From assembly GCA_002782675.1 (NCBI GenBank), contig PFIP01000051.1, positions 1-63,381 on the forward strand: a stretch of DNA of 63,381 nucleotides. Reading direction: 5' to 3'. This document shows, one piece after another, positions 1-8,184 of the stretch; position 1 is the stretch's first letter; each line of letters opens with the position of its first letter. The stretch is from Candidatus Infernicultor aquiphilus (GTDB lineage Bacteria > Atribacterota > Phoenicimicrobiia > Phoenicimicrobiales > Phoenicimicrobiaceae). Both the position numbers and the translations under genes were made by a program. Below the pieces are notes generated by a model, which was given only the letters and a program-made list of their open reading frames with translations, did no database searches and was not told the DNA's origin.

Positions 1-149
1 ACTTGCCCGAAGGGAAGATTGAACCCGATACTGATTTTGAGGCAATTTATAACCATAAAGTTTCTATAACTCCACTTTCTTTAGACTTAACTAATTACGA
101 TATTATGCCTAAAGTTAAAGATTGGGCAAAAAAATGGAATCTTAGATAA
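1..149 (+). CDS. surE: 5'/3'-nucleotidase SurE, C-terminal fragment
   Basis: This is an open frame entering from the window edge and ending at TAA 147-149, about 48 residues. The visible segment reads VSITPLSLDLTNYD and then a tryptophan-rich end. That is the usual C-terminus of the SurE survival protein, a metal-dependent nucleoside monophosphate phosphatase, where a VSITPL strand precedes the last helix. The catalytic N-terminal part lies outside the window. The pcm gene a few hundred bases downstream supports the call, because surE and pcm are classical neighbours. The identification rests on this short tail and on context. Confidence 0.75.
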   Translation, partial: LPEGKIEPDTDFEAIYNHKVSITPLSLDLTNYDIMPKVKDWAKKWNLR

Positions 150-154
150 AAAAT

Positions 155-364
155 ATGAATGATCAAATATATTTAATTTTAATATTGATTTTTATAATTA
201 TAGTGCTTTCCAGGTTTATAATTAGACTTTACCATACTAATCATCCGAAAACCAAAGCGGTTATTTTTTATTTCAGGATGTGTTTAGGTTTTTTAATTGC
301 TATGACTATTTATATTATAATAGAAGCAATTAGAGGGCATAATGTTTTAGAAAAATTTTTTTAA
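155..364 (+). CDS. Small two-helix membrane protein, unknown function
   Basis: This 69-residue ORF starts at ATG 155, five bases after the surE stop, and so is probably in the same transcript. It has two hydrophobic segments, about residues 5-24 and 41-60, separated by a short basic loop (RLYHTNHPKTK). I recognise no family. There is no clear Shine-Dalgarno sequence, so it may be translated by coupling to surE. Its position between surE and pcm is the only functional hint. It could be a real small membrane protein or a lineage-specific ORF. Confidence 0.5.
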   Translation: MNDQIYLILILIFIIIVLSRFIIRLYHTNHPKTKAVIFYFRMCLGFLIAMTIYIIIEAIRGHNVLEKFF

Positions 365-416
365 GGTTAATAGATTAGATATTGATATTAATAATTAGAA
401 ATTGAAGTGATTTTTT

Positions 417-1052
417 ATGGATTTCGAAAAAGCACGAGAAGAGATGATAAGATATCAGATAAAAGGAAGAGGTATCAAAGATAAAAGAGTTCTTTGGGCA
501 ATGAGTATGGTACCTCGAGAGAAATTTGTCTTGAAAGAAAATGAAAAGGAAGCATATCTGGATTGTCCCTTACCCCTAGGTATGGGGCAGACCATCTCCC
601 AGCCTTATATGGTCGCCTTAATGACTCAATGCCTTACTCTTGAAGGTTCAGAGTGTATTTTAGAAGTAGGAACTGGTTCAGGTTATCAAGCAGCCATTTT
701 GTCTAAATTGGCTAAGATGGTTTATACTGTTGAACGTCTTAAAAATCTAGCAGATAGAGCCGAAAAAATATTTAAAGAATTGGAAATAAAAAATGTTAAA
801 GTAGTAGGGGGAGATGGAACTAATGGTTTAAAAGAATATTCTCCTTACGATGGTATTATAGTTACCGCAGGTGCACCTGAAATACCCCAAAGTTTAATAA
901 GTCAGTTAAAAGAAAGGGGGAGAATAGTAATTCCAGTAGGTAATTCTTTTTCCCAGGATCTTTTATTGGGGAAGAAAGAGAAAGGTAAATTAAAAATACA
1001 AAATTATGGAGGTTGTATTTTTGTACCTTTACTGGGCAAATATGGTTGGTAA
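417..1052 (+). CDS. pcm: Protein-L-isoaspartate O-methyltransferase
   Basis: The gene encodes a 211-residue enzyme that methylates isoaspartyl residues in damaged proteins using S-adenosylmethionine, the first step of their repair in the cytoplasm. The substrate-side motif GQTISQPYMVA lies at about residues 57-67 and the SAM-binding glycine loop EVGTGSGYQ at about 83-91. Both are hallmarks of the PCMT family, and the length is normal. ATG 417 follows a weak AAGTGA ribosome site. It lies downstream of surE, a conserved pairing linked to stationary-phase survival. The convergent tRNA gene begins 12 bases after the stop codon. Confidence 0.93.
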   Translation: MDFEKAREEMIRYQIKGRGIKDKRVLWAMSMVPREKFVLKENEKEAYLDCPLPLGMGQTISQPYMVALMTQCLTLEGSECILEVGTGSGYQAAILSKLAKMVYTVERLKNLADRAEKIFKELEIKNVKVVGGDGTNGLKEYSPYDGIIVTAGAPEIPQSLISQLKERGRIVIPVGNSFSQDLLLGKKEKGKLKIQNYGGCIFVPLLGKYGW

Positions 1053-1064
1053 TAGACCAAACAA

Positions 1065-1140
1065 TGGAGCGGGAAACGGGGTTTGAACCCGCGACCTTTG
1101 GCTTGGGAAGCCAACGCTCTACCACCTGAGCTATTCCCGC
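1065..1140 (-). tRNA. tRNA-Gly (anticodon CCC), CCA encoded
   Basis: Read on the minus strand this folds into a full cloverleaf. The acceptor GCGGGAA pairs with TTCCCGC, followed by a D arm, the anticodon stem TTGGC/GCCAA with loop TTCCCAA, and a T arm with TTCAAAC loop. Anticodon CCC reads GGG glycine codons. The 3' CCA is encoded at 1067-1065, so CCA addition is needed only for repair. It is transcribed convergently to pcm, and a good promoter sits about 70 bases upstream. Confidence 0.95.
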
Positions 1141-1207
1141 TGGATAGAATAGTAAAAATTGTAAGAAAATAGTATTAATAAGTTGTTAAAATTATTTTAT
1201 TTAAGAT

Positions 1208-1236
1208 ATTATACCTAAATATTAATAAATTATCAA
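1208..1236 (-). promoter_or_regulatory. Sigma-70-type promoter for tRNA-Gly
   Basis: On the minus strand TTGATA (1236-1231) is separated by exactly 17 bases from a perfect TATAAT (1213-1208). The tRNA 5' end at 1140 lies about 68 bases beyond the -10 box. No other minus-strand gene follows in range. Confidence 0.6.
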
Positions 1237-1298
1237 CTTATACTCTTATCTAAAGTAAAAATATATAAGAAATAATAAAATGATGGGAGTACGATTTA

Positions 1299-2666
1299 TT
1301 GAAATATTATTCTAAGAAAAAAAAGAACAGCCAGAACAATAAGATAAGAAAAATTTTTTTATTTTTAGCGGCAATATTTGTTATAGTGAGTTTAGTAGAT
1401 ACTGTTGATTTATATATAAACAGAAATAATATATTCCCCGGAGTGTCTGCCTTTGGTATTCCATTGGGAGGATTAAAGAGGGAGGAAGTTCAAAAAACTC
1501 TTCAGCCCATTGCCTTGAAAATAATTGATTCTCCTCGTATATTATTATTTGAAGATAAAGAAATAAAATTTATTCCCCATACTGAGCTGGATGTTTCTAT
1601 TAATTTGCCTCAAGTAATCGAAGAAACTTATAGTATTGCTCGTACTGGTAATATTTTTAAACGGCTAAAAGATAAAATTATCCTTTGGAGAAAAGGATAT
1701 GAAGTGCCTTTTCAAGTTGAATTTAATCCACAAAAATTAGAAGATTTTCAAAATAAGATAAGTTCCTTAATAAATCGTATGCCTAATGATGCTTATATAG
1801 ATGGTAATAGGATTATTGAAAGTGGAGTAGGGGTAAAGCTTAATTTAGAAGAATTTAATAAAGAAATAATAAAAACATTAAAATGTTTAGACCAAGAAAA
1901 ATATATTTTCAGCCTGCCTGTGATTACTATTGCTCCCAAATATACTACCCAGAATGTATTAACAAAATTAGCCATTGATCAGGAATTAGGAACATATTCT
2001 ACCTCATTAGAAAATAAAGATGAGAATACTAGATTTAATATTAAATTAGCCTCTGAGATGATAAATGGTAGATTAGTAAATCCACAAGAGGTGTTTTCTT
2101 TTAATAAATATGTGGGTCCAGCAGAGAAAGTAGATGGCTTTAAAGAAGGTACTATAATTGCCAATGGCAAATTCGAAAACGGATATGGTGGTGGAGTATG
2201 CCAAGTAGCAAGTACTCTTTATAATGCAGCTCTTTTAGCTAATATACCAATTATAGAGAGATATAACCACACCATATATGGAGAGGCAAATAAATACGTT
2301 CCTTTAGGAAGGGATGCAGCAATATTCTATGGGTATAAAGATTTAAAATTTAAAAATAATTTAAATCATGAGATAGTGATTTTTGCGAAAATTTTAGGAG
2401 ACATATTACAATTTGATATTTTTGGCCAAAATGAAGATAAACCAGAAGTACAAATTATTAGTAAAGATCAAAAAGTAATTGATTACCAGATCATTAAAGA
2501 GAGAGATCCTAACTTAAAAGCTAATCAAGAAATAGTAGTACAAGAAGGATTACCTGGTTATCAGGTTAAAACTTATCGAATTATCAGGAAAGATGGGATA
2601 GAAAAGATAGAATTTTTAGCAGAAGATATTTATCAAAGCGTAAAGATGATAATTAGAGAAAATTAG
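1299..2666 (+). CDS. VanW-family protein with G5-like C-terminal domain
   Basis: This 455-residue protein has a very basic N-terminus, one membrane segment (about residues 18-36), a peptidoglycan-binding-like region (about 60-200) and a VanW domain. The VanW core is recognisable by FNKYVGP and the GGGVCQVASTLYNAA block near residue 300. The last 80 residues (VVQEGLPGYQVKTYRI and following) resemble a G5 domain. The VanW name comes from vancomycin-resistance clusters, but most relatives are extracytoplasmic cell-envelope proteins of unknown reaction. The start is TTG 1299, preceded by GGGAG. No resistance genes are nearby, so a general cell-wall role is more likely than resistance. Confidence 0.85.
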   Translation: MKYYSKKKKNSQNNKIRKIFLFLAAIFVIVSLVDTVDLYINRNNIFPGVSAFGIPLGGLKREEVQKTLQPIALKIIDSPRILLFEDKEIKFIPHTELDVSINLPQVIEETYSIARTGNIFKRLKDKIILWRKGYEVPFQVEFNPQKLEDFQNKISSLINRMPNDAYIDGNRIIESGVGVKLNLEEFNKEIIKTLKCLDQEKYIFSLPVITIAPKYTTQNVLTKLAIDQELGTYSTSLENKDENTRFNIKLASEMINGRLVNPQEVFSFNKYVGPAEKVDGFKEGTIIANGKFENGYGGGVCQVASTLYNAALLANIPIIERYNHTIYGEANKYVPLGRDAAIFYGYKDLKFKNNLNHEIVIFAKILGDILQFDIFGQNEDKPEVQIISKDQKVIDYQIIKERDPNLKANQEIVVQEGLPGYQVKTYRIIRKDGIEKIEFLAEDIYQSVKMIIREN

Positions 2667-2745
2667 CGTAGAAGCGTAGTGTATAGGAAAGAAGAAAGAA
2701 GTCAGGAGTTAGAATAAGATAGTATATAATAAAGGAAATAAAAAA

Positions 2746-2770
2746 TGTGACCAAGAACCGTCCCCTGACA
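2746..2770 (+). repeat. REP-like half element at the start of the M14-like gene
   Basis: The segment contains AAGAACCGTCCCCTGACAC. From memory this matches a widespread dispersed palindromic repeat, often met as GGGGACGGTTCT, that is associated with REP-type tyrosine transposases. Only one half is visible here and there is no matching inverted arm nearby. It covers the GTG start and the first eight codons of the downstream gene. The base composition is clearly richer in G and C than the surroundings. Confidence 0.5.
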
Positions 2771-3514
2771 CGAATACGAATATTTATAGTAGCAATATTG
2801 ATATTTATTTGTTTACCTCAGATTGTCTTACCACAAACAACTTCTGTCGAATATATCTGCACCGGAACAGATAACCAAACTCCTGTTTATATAATAAGGA
2901 CTCAGTTTGAAAAGCCGATTATAATGGTTTTAGCTGGTACACACGGAGATGAAATAGCCGGGATTAAAGCTACTCAATATTTGAAAGATAATCTAGATAT
3001 TGAAAAAGGAACTTTGATCATTATTCCAGAAGCAAACATTTTAGCCTGTAAGAAAGGATTAAGAAGTTTCCCTCAAGATATGAATCTTAATAGAGCTTAC
3101 CCTGGAGATCCTCAAGGTAATTCTGTAGAAAAATTAGCTTATGAAATATTTGGTTTAATAAAAAGTTATAAGGTTGACTTATTAATTGATTTACACGAAT
3201 CAATAGAGTTTTACAAGAAAAATTCAACCAATTATGGCCAAACCATGGTAATAGATTCCGATGATGATTATTTGTTTAAGTTAGATTCTTCTATTGTCGA
3301 AGAAATGAACAAAGGAATTATTGATAATAATATAGAGTATCAAGTTTTAGTAAAGCCAATTGAGGGTAGTTCTACCTATAACGCTTTTTTTAAACTTCAT
3401 ATTCCGGCTATTACCTTTGAAACTTGTAGAAAATTGCCTTTATCTCAACGAATAGAGGAACATATAAAATTTATAAAAATAATCTTATTTAAATACAATA
3501 TGTTAAGTATATAA
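2747..3514 (+). CDS. Secreted M14-like zinc peptidase / aspartoacylase-succinylglutamate desuccinylase family
   Basis: The 255-residue protein has an N-terminal hydrophobic signal (about residues 10-30). The metal-site motifs are GTHGDE (64-69, ligands His66 and Glu69) and IDLHE (third ligand His150). NLNR at 113-116 would bind the substrate carboxylate, and Glu225 in ITFETCR is the likely general base. This is the AstE/AspA/M14 fold, which cleaves amide bonds of small N-acyl amino acids or peptides. The signal suggests an extracytoplasmic cell-wall peptide or scavenging substrate, but the substrate cannot be read from sequence. The start is GTG 2747 after AAAGGA. The first codons coincide with a REP-like sequence, so the native start may have been altered. 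Confidence 0.75.
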   Translation: MTKNRPLTRIRIFIVAILIFICLPQIVLPQTTSVEYICTGTDNQTPVYIIRTQFEKPIIMVLAGTHGDEIAGIKATQYLKDNLDIEKGTLIIIPEANILACKKGLRSFPQDMNLNRAYPGDPQGNSVEKLAYEIFGLIKSYKVDLLIDLHESIEFYKKNSTNYGQTMVIDSDDDYLFKLDSSIVEEMNKGIIDNNIEYQVLVKPIEGSSTYNAFFKLHIPAITFETCRKLPLSQRIEEHIKFIKIILFKYNMLSI

Positions 3515-3644
3515 AGATAAGCAGTAGCAGTGTTGAACTAGTTAGAAAAGGAATATTTATTTTATTTCAGCAGTATCTTTAACCTGGTTATTATTGGTAG
3601 TTTCTTCTGGAGATAGCTCTTCTATAGATGTAGAGTTTGATGTT

Positions 3645-4703
3645 TCAGTTTGAATATTCTCTGGGGGAATCCGTAGTTGTAGAATTTGATGTTTGAGTCT
3701 CCTCCGGGGAAGATGAGGATGATTGGTTTTCGCTTTTAAAATCATATTTAATAATAATATTAGCATTAGCAGTTAAATTAGAAACTAAATTTTGGGTTGC
3801 TTCGATTTCTTTTTGATTCTTTAAAATATTATTTATATTCTCTTTTGCTTCCTCAAAAGTAGGATTGTGTGCTTCTTTTTTCTCTACTAATTTTATAATA
3901 TGATAACCAAATTCGGTCTTTACCACATTACTAATTTCACCTGGTTTTAAAGAAAAGGCAGCATCTTCAAATTCCTTGACCATCTGGCCTCTGGTAAAAA
4001 ATCCTAAATCTCCGCCATTTAGAGCAGAAGCATCTATCGATTTTTGCTTAGCTAATTCTGAAAAATCAATTATACCTTCTTTGAGTTTATTTAGAATATT
4101 ATTCGCTTCTTCTTCGGTGTTTACAATTATATGTAAAGCATGAACTTTTTCTGGTTCAAAAAAACTATCTTTATTTTTATTAAAATATTCTAATAATTCA
4201 TCATCTGTGATGGTTATTTTATTTTTAGCTTCACCTAAAACATAATTTATCATGAGCTGCTTTTTGATATCATCTTGAAGTTGATTAAGAGCAATGTTGT
4301 TTGCTTTTAAAGCATTATCAAACTCTTCAGGGGAAGAGAAGTTTTCTTTTATTTTGTCTATTTCTGAATCGATATCATTTTTAGAAATTTTAACTTTTTC
4401 TTTTTTAGCTTGTTGAAATAGCAGTTCTGAATTAATCATCTGTTGGAGAATATTATTTTTAAGGGAATTAATGGTGGATTGATCCATACTGGAAATAGTT
4501 TTATTATCATATCTTGATATGGTATTTTGAAAAGTAGCTTGCCATTGATTATAACTAATTCCTACTCCATTTATTTCTGCTATGTAGTATTTTGTTTTTT
4601 GAGAAGATCTATATTGTCCTAAGCCATAAAAAATAGATACTCCAAAGGCAGCAATTACTATAATTAATATAATTTTCATATATTTTCTTATTGTTCGCAT
4701 CAT
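3645..4703 (-). CDS. Membrane-anchored parvulin-type peptidyl-prolyl isomerase (SurA/PrsA-like)
   Basis: This 352-residue protein has an N-terminal membrane anchor (about residues 9-29), a SurA_N-like helical chaperone region (about 38-175) and one rotamase domain. The rotamase domain runs from HALHIIVNTEEEA through GGDLGFFTRGQM to FGYHIIKLVEKK (about 190-282). It should catalyse proline isomerisation and hold proteins emerging from the Sec machinery. The C-terminal 50 residues are a Ser/Thr/Gln-rich tail. That tail is cut short at a run of five G (plus-strand 3663-3667): a one-base change would continue it about 30 residues to a stop at 3557. AAAGGAG lies 14 bases before ATGATG, so start 4700 is equally possible. 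It is convergent with the M14-like gene. Confidence 0.85.
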   Translation of the reverse strand: MMRTIRKYMKIILIIVIAAFGVSIFYGLGQYRSSQKTKYYIAEINGVGISYNQWQATFQNTISRYDNKTISSMDQSTINSLKNNILQQMINSELLFQQAKKEKVKISKNDIDSEIDKIKENFSSPEEFDNALKANNIALNQLQDDIKKQLMINYVLGEAKNKITITDDELLEYFNKNKDSFFEPEKVHALHIIVNTEEEANNILNKLKEGIIDFSELAKQKSIDASALNGGDLGFFTRGQMVKEFEDAAFSLKPGEISNVVKTEFGYHIIKLVEKKEAHNPTFEEAKENINNILKNQKEIEATQNLVSNLTANANIIIKYDFKSENQSSSSSPEETQTSNSTTTDSPREYSN

Positions 4704-4744
4704 AATCTGTCTAAAATCTCCTTTAAAATTGTTTAATTGTATAT

Positions 4745-4773
4745 AATATAATATTATAGATATATTTTGTCAA
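4745..4773 (-). promoter_or_regulatory. Promoter for the parvulin gene
   Basis: On the minus strand a perfect TTGACA (4773-4768) is followed after 17 bases by TATATT (4750-4745), about 40 bases before the ATG of the parvulin gene. It stands back to back with the rpsU promoter. Confidence 0.6.
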
Positions 4774-4799
4774 ATAATTAATTTATTATGTGACATTCC

Positions 4800-4828
4800 T
4801 TGAAAATTTAATTGCAATATTATATAAT
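4800..4828 (+). promoter_or_regulatory. Promoter for rpsU
   Basis: TTGAAA (4800-4805) and a perfect TATAAT (4823-4828) are separated by exactly 17 bases. The rpsU start lies about 128 bases downstream, which leaves a leader of roughly 120 bases. I see no recognisable riboswitch in that leader. Confidence 0.6.
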
Positions 4829-4955
4829 GTAAAATAGTAATTAGAATTTAATAATTTATAATCTTACTTAATAAGCAGAATGATAATATTGAGATTTCAC
4901 CCATAACGCTATCATTTTGTTAAGCTATAATATGTACGAGATGGGAGGTGTAAAT

Positions 4956-5138
4956 ATGACTAAAATAAAAGTAAAAGACAATGAAGATCTTGATCACGCC
5001 CTTAGAAGGTTTAAAAAAGAATGCCAAAAAAGTGGAATAATATCTGAAATTCGGCGTCATGAATATTATGAGAGTCCAAGCGTTAGAAGGAAAAAAAAGT
5101 TACTTGCTGCTCAAAGAAAACAGAAAAGAAGATGGTAG
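4956..5138 (+). CDS. rpsU: 30S ribosomal protein S21
   Basis: This 60-residue very basic protein of the small subunit assists start-site selection near the 3' end of 16S rRNA. The sequence has the S21 signature (ALRRFKKECQKSGIISEIRRHEYYESPS) and ends in a lysine/arginine-rich helix. The open frame extends 13 codons further upstream. ATG 4956 is preferred because GGGAGGTG sits 8 bases before it and because family members begin with a similar short strand. The next gene, of the YqeY family, starts 7 bases after the stop, a common Firmicutes pairing. Confidence 0.95.
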   Translation: MTKIKVKDNEDLDHALRRFKKECQKSGIISEIRRHEYYESPSVRRKKKLLAAQRKQKRRW

Positions 5139-5145
5139 GTATTAA

Positions 5146-5616
5146 ATGTTAGAAAAATTATCTTCGTTAGAAGAAGTTATTTTTAATGATATGAAAAAGG
5201 CGTTAAAATGCCAAGAGAAATTAAGATTATCAACTTTAAGAATGATCAGAGCAGCAATTAAAAATGCTGAAATATCTAAAAGAGAAAAACTTAATGAAAA
5301 TGAAATAATTGCAATAATAGTTAGTAATTTAAAAAAAGTTGAAGAGTCTTTAGATATGTTTATTAAAGGTCAAAGACCAGATCTTGCTGATAAGGCAAAA
5401 AAAGAAATTGAAATAATAAAGGAATATCTTCCTGAACAATTATCTGAGGAAGAGATAAAAAAAGTAGCCAAAGGAATAATTTTAAAGTTTAATTTTAAAA
5501 ATTCCAAAGATATTGGTCTGGTTATGAGAGAAATTACGCCCCAATTAAAGGGAAAAGCAGATGGGAAATTAGTTAATAAAATAGTAAGGGATTTATTGAA
5601 CAATTTAGACAATTAA
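5146..5616 (+). CDS. GatB/YqeY domain protein
   Basis: This 156-residue all-helical protein matches the YqeY family, which shares the tail domain of the GatB amidotransferase subunit. Recognisable parts are the N-terminal KCQEKLRLSTLRMIRAAIKNAEI and the later EIEIIKEYLPEQLSEEEI. Related tail domains contact tRNA, but the role of free-standing YqeY is not established. It is co-transcribed with rpsU and followed by a strong intrinsic terminator at 5625-5677, so rpsU-yqeY forms a two-gene unit. Confidence 0.9.
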   Translation: MLEKLSSLEEVIFNDMKKALKCQEKLRLSTLRMIRAAIKNAEISKREKLNENEIIAIIVSNLKKVEESLDMFIKGQRPDLADKAKKEIEIIKEYLPEQLSEEEIKKVAKGIILKFNFKNSKDIGLVMREITPQLKGKADGKLVNKIVRDLLNNLDN

Positions 5617-5624
5617 GGTTAAGT

Positions 5625-5677
5625 AAGAAAGACTCAATTTAGCTCGAAAATATATTTTTGAGTCTTTCTTCGTTTTT
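5625..5677 (+). terminator. Intrinsic terminator after the yqeY-type gene
   Basis: A 13-bp perfect stem (AAGAAAGACTCAA at 5625-5637 with TTGAGTCTTTCTT at 5658-5670) encloses a 20-base loop and is followed by CGTTTTT. It ends the rpsU transcript. Confidence 0.85.
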
Positions 5678-5790
5678 ATAATTTTATAATTTAAATATAT
5701 ATCTCGATTCGTTGATTATTTAATTAGTTAATAAATTATTAGAATCAAACTATATCGTTTAATTAGTTTATTTTGTATATTGTATTTCAA

Positions 5791-5802
5791 ACTAACGACT
5801 AA
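5791..5802 (-). repeat. Dispersed TTAGTCGTTAG element, copy 1 (inverted)
   Basis: ACTAACGACTAA is the reverse complement of the word found at four other places (29402, 37751, 51136, 58153). Here it lies directly upstream of the CAGGAG ribosome site of nfeD. Confidence 0.55.
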
Positions 5803-5820
5803 CTCAGGAGTGTAAATTAT

Positions 5821-7152
5821 TTGATATTTAAAGAGAGTTTTAACAAAAATCGTAAGAAATTCATTATATTTATAACTCTATTTACCATTATTAGTTTTAT
5901 TATTCTAAATACCTCCGCAAACGGAACAGATGAAGTGTACTTGATCTCTATTAAAGGCACCATTGACTTAGGCTTATCTTCATATGTTCAAAGAGCTTTA
6001 GAGGAAGCGATATTAAATAAGGCGAAGGCGGTTATTTTAGAAGTTGATACATTTGGTGGAAGAGTTGATGCTGCTATCCAGATTAGAGATAAAATAATCA
6101 ACTTAAATATACCAAGTGTGGCCTATATTAAAAATAGAGCTTGGTCCGCAGGAGCTCTAATTGCTTTATCCGCAAAGTATATTCTAATGGATAAAGGTGC
6201 CAGTATCGGGGCTGCAGAACCACGACCGGCAGATGAAAAAAATATTTCGGCCTTAAGTGCTGAATTTGCTTCTACTGCCCAGAGTAGAGGGCGGCCAGAA
6301 AAGATAGCAGCTGCTATGGTAGATAAAGATATAGAAATTGAAAATATAATCGAAAAAGATAAAATATTAACTTTAAATACTGAACAAGCTATAAAATTAA
6401 ATTTTGTAGATGGTATTGCTTTAAACATTGAAGAAGTTTTAAATTTTCTAAATCTCCAAGATGTAAAAATAAAATATATTTCTCCTAATTGGGCAGAAAA
6501 TATCAGCCGTTTTGTTACTAACCCCGTAGTCAGTTCATTATTATTATCTATAGGTTTTTTAGGACTTATAATTGAATTTTGGACCTTAGGCTGGGGAATA
6601 GCCGGGAGCATAGGGATAATTTCTCTGTCTTTATTTTTTGGGGGGCATATAATTGTTGGCTTAGCTGGGTGGGAAGCAATTATCCTTTTTTTAGTTGGTT
6701 TTTTCTTACTTTTAGCAGAAATATTTTTAATTCCTGGGTTTGGTTTGACTGGAATAAGTGGAATTATTGCCATTTTAACCAGCATTTTCCTTACTTTTGG
6801 AAATATTATCCAGGCAACTTATTCTATCTTAATCGCTCTCGGTTTTACTATAGTGGGATTTTTCTTGTTAATTCGATATATTCCTGCTACTCGAACCTGG
6901 AGAAAATTTATTCTTTTTACTAAACAAGAAAAGGAATTAGGATATAGCGTAGGAATAAAAAACTCAAAACGATTAATAGGTAAAGAAGGTATAGCCATTA
7001 CACCTTTGCGTCCTTCTGGTATGGTAGAGGTAAACGGCGAGAAACTGAATGCCATTACTCGAGGAGAATACGTTGATTCTAATACTAAAATTAAAATAAT
7101 AAGTGTGGAAGGCAATAAGATAGTAGTAGAAGCAGTTGATGTCCCTGGATAG
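5821..7152 (+). CDS. nfeD: NfeD full-length membrane serine protease (ClpP-class domain plus OB domain)
   Basis: The 443-residue protein has an N-terminal membrane segment (about residues 13-30) and a ClpP-fold protease domain (about 38-215). A multi-helix membrane region follows (about 235-355), then a soluble OB-like NfeD domain (about 370-440). Aligning by eye with archaeal 1510-N, the catalytic serine is Ser109 in AWSAGALIALSA and the lysine is Lys140. These enzymes cleave membrane-associated proteins such as stomatins. The next gene, floA, encodes the bacterial flotillin, the typical partner. The start is TTG 5821 after CAGGAGTG. The inter-gene gap to floA is 33 bases. Confidence 0.92.
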   Translation: MIFKESFNKNRKKFIIFITLFTIISFIILNTSANGTDEVYLISIKGTIDLGLSSYVQRALEEAILNKAKAVILEVDTFGGRVDAAIQIRDKIINLNIPSVAYIKNRAWSAGALIALSAKYILMDKGASIGAAEPRPADEKNISALSAEFASTAQSRGRPEKIAAAMVDKDIEIENIIEKDKILTLNTEQAIKLNFVDGIALNIEEVLNFLNLQDVKIKYISPNWAENISRFVTNPVVSSLLLSIGFLGLIIEFWTLGWGIAGSIGIISLSLFFGGHIIVGLAGWEAIILFLVGFFLLLAEIFLIPGFGLTGISGIIAILTSIFLTFGNIIQATYSILIALGFTIVGFFLLIRYIPATRTWRKFILFTKQEKELGYSVGIKNSKRLIGKEGIAITPLRPSGMVEVNGEKLNAITRGEYVDSNTKIKIISVEGNKIVVEAVDVPG

Positions 7153-7185
7153 TTTAAATATTATTTTTAAAATAAGGAGGTAAAA

Positions 7186-8166
7186 ATGAGTAGTTTATTG
7201 ATTCCATTGATACCAATTATTGTAGTTCTTTTTATAATCTATATTTTCTTTCAATTTATACCAGTAGGATTATGGATTTCAGCTATGGCTGCTGGAGTAA
7301 AGGTGGGGATTTTTACTTTGGTGGGTATGAGACTTAGAAGGGTGCCTCCCCATCAGATTGTTAATGCTTTAATAAAGGCCACTAAAGCTGGTTTGACCAT
7401 TTCTATTGATAAATTAGAAGCACATTACTTGGCTGGAGGAAATGTTGATCGAGTGATTAATGCCTTGATTGCTGCAGCAAGAGCGGGCATTCCTTTATCT
7501 TTTGAAAAGGGTACTGCTATTGATTTAGCTGGAAGAGATGTCTTAGAGGCGGTACAAATGAGTGTAAACCCGAAAGTAATAAAAACACCGATAGTAGCAG
7601 CGGTAGCCAAAAATGGTATTCAAGTTATGGCCACTGCCAGAGTGACGGTAAGAGCAAATATTGAAAGATTAGTTGGAGGAGCTGGCGAGGAAACCATTAT
7701 AGCAAGAGTTGGAGAGGGAATTGTTACTACTATTGGTTCAGCAGAAACCCATAAAAATGTCTTAGAAAACCCAGATAATATTTCTAAGACTGTATTGAAA
7801 AAAGGTTTAGATGCGGGGACAGCTTTTGAAATATTATCCATAGACATTGCTGATGTAGATGTAGGTAAAAATATTGGTGCTATGTTGCAAACTGATCAGG
7901 CAGAAGCGGATAAGAAAATTGCTCAAGCCAAGGCCGAGCAAAGAAGGGCCTTAGCGGTAGCTCAGGAGCAAGAAATGAAAGCCAGAGTCCAAGAAATGAA
8001 GGCAAAGGTAGTGGAAGCAGAAGCAGAAGTTCCTAAGGCTATTGCAGAAGCACTAAGGACCGGAAAATTAGGAGTAATGGATTATTATAATTTAAAAAAT
8101 ATTGCTGCTGATACGGCTATGCGGGATAGCATCTCTGATATGTCAAAGAAGAAAGAAAGCAAATAA
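7186..8166 (+). CDS. floA: Flotillin-like protein FloA
   Basis: This 326-residue scaffold protein of functional membrane microdomains matches the FloA (YqfA) family throughout. It has a hydrophobic hairpin anchor (about residues 5-50), a PHB-like domain with [21 protein letters not shown], and an alanine/glutamate-rich coiled coil (about 230-285: [20 protein letters not shown]). AAGGAGG lies 6 bases before ATG 7186. It is the expected partner of NfeD just upstream. FloA organises membrane protein complexes and affects fluidity, which fits its place in this envelope cluster. Confidence 0.95.
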   Translation: MSSLLIPLIPIIVVLFIIYIFFQFIPVGLWISAMAAGVKVGIFTLVGMRLRRVPPHQIVNALIKATKAGLTISIDKLEAHYLAGGNVDRVINALIAAARAGIPLSFEKGTAIDLAGRDVLEAVQMSVNPKVIKTPIVAAVAKNGIQVMATARVTVRANIERLVGGAGEETIIARVGEGIVTTIGSAETHKNVLENPDNISKTVLKKGLDAGTAFEILSIDIADVDVGKNIGAMLQTDQAEADKKIAQAKAEQRRALAVAQEQEMKARVQEMKAKVVEAEAEVPKAIAEALRTGKLGVMDYYNLKNIAADTAMRDSISDMSKKKESK

Positions 8167-8184
8167 AAAGGGTAGGCATAAATA

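Noticed and set aside
862-1125. 87-codon minus-strand ORF
   Set aside because: It runs through the tRNA-Gly gene and the end of pcm; its protein has no recognisable feature.
1299-2666. Vancomycin-resistance cluster suggested by the VanW domain
   Set aside because: No vanH, vanA, vanX or two-component genes are near; VanW-domain proteins are common in susceptible anaerobes.
5625-5677. Regulatory leader of nfeD
   Set aside because: The hairpin has a T-tract directly after the yqeY-type gene and lies 144 bases before nfeD, so it is a terminator.
6123-6785. 220-codon antisense ORF inside nfeD
   Set aside because: It is a shadow of the strongly conserved nfeD frame; composition and lack of motifs argue against a gene.
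6579-6923. 114-codon ORF in another frame inside nfeD
   Set aside because: It is a tryptophan- and phenylalanine-rich shadow of the membrane region of nfeD. A frameshift in nfeD was considered, but the nfeD frame is complete.
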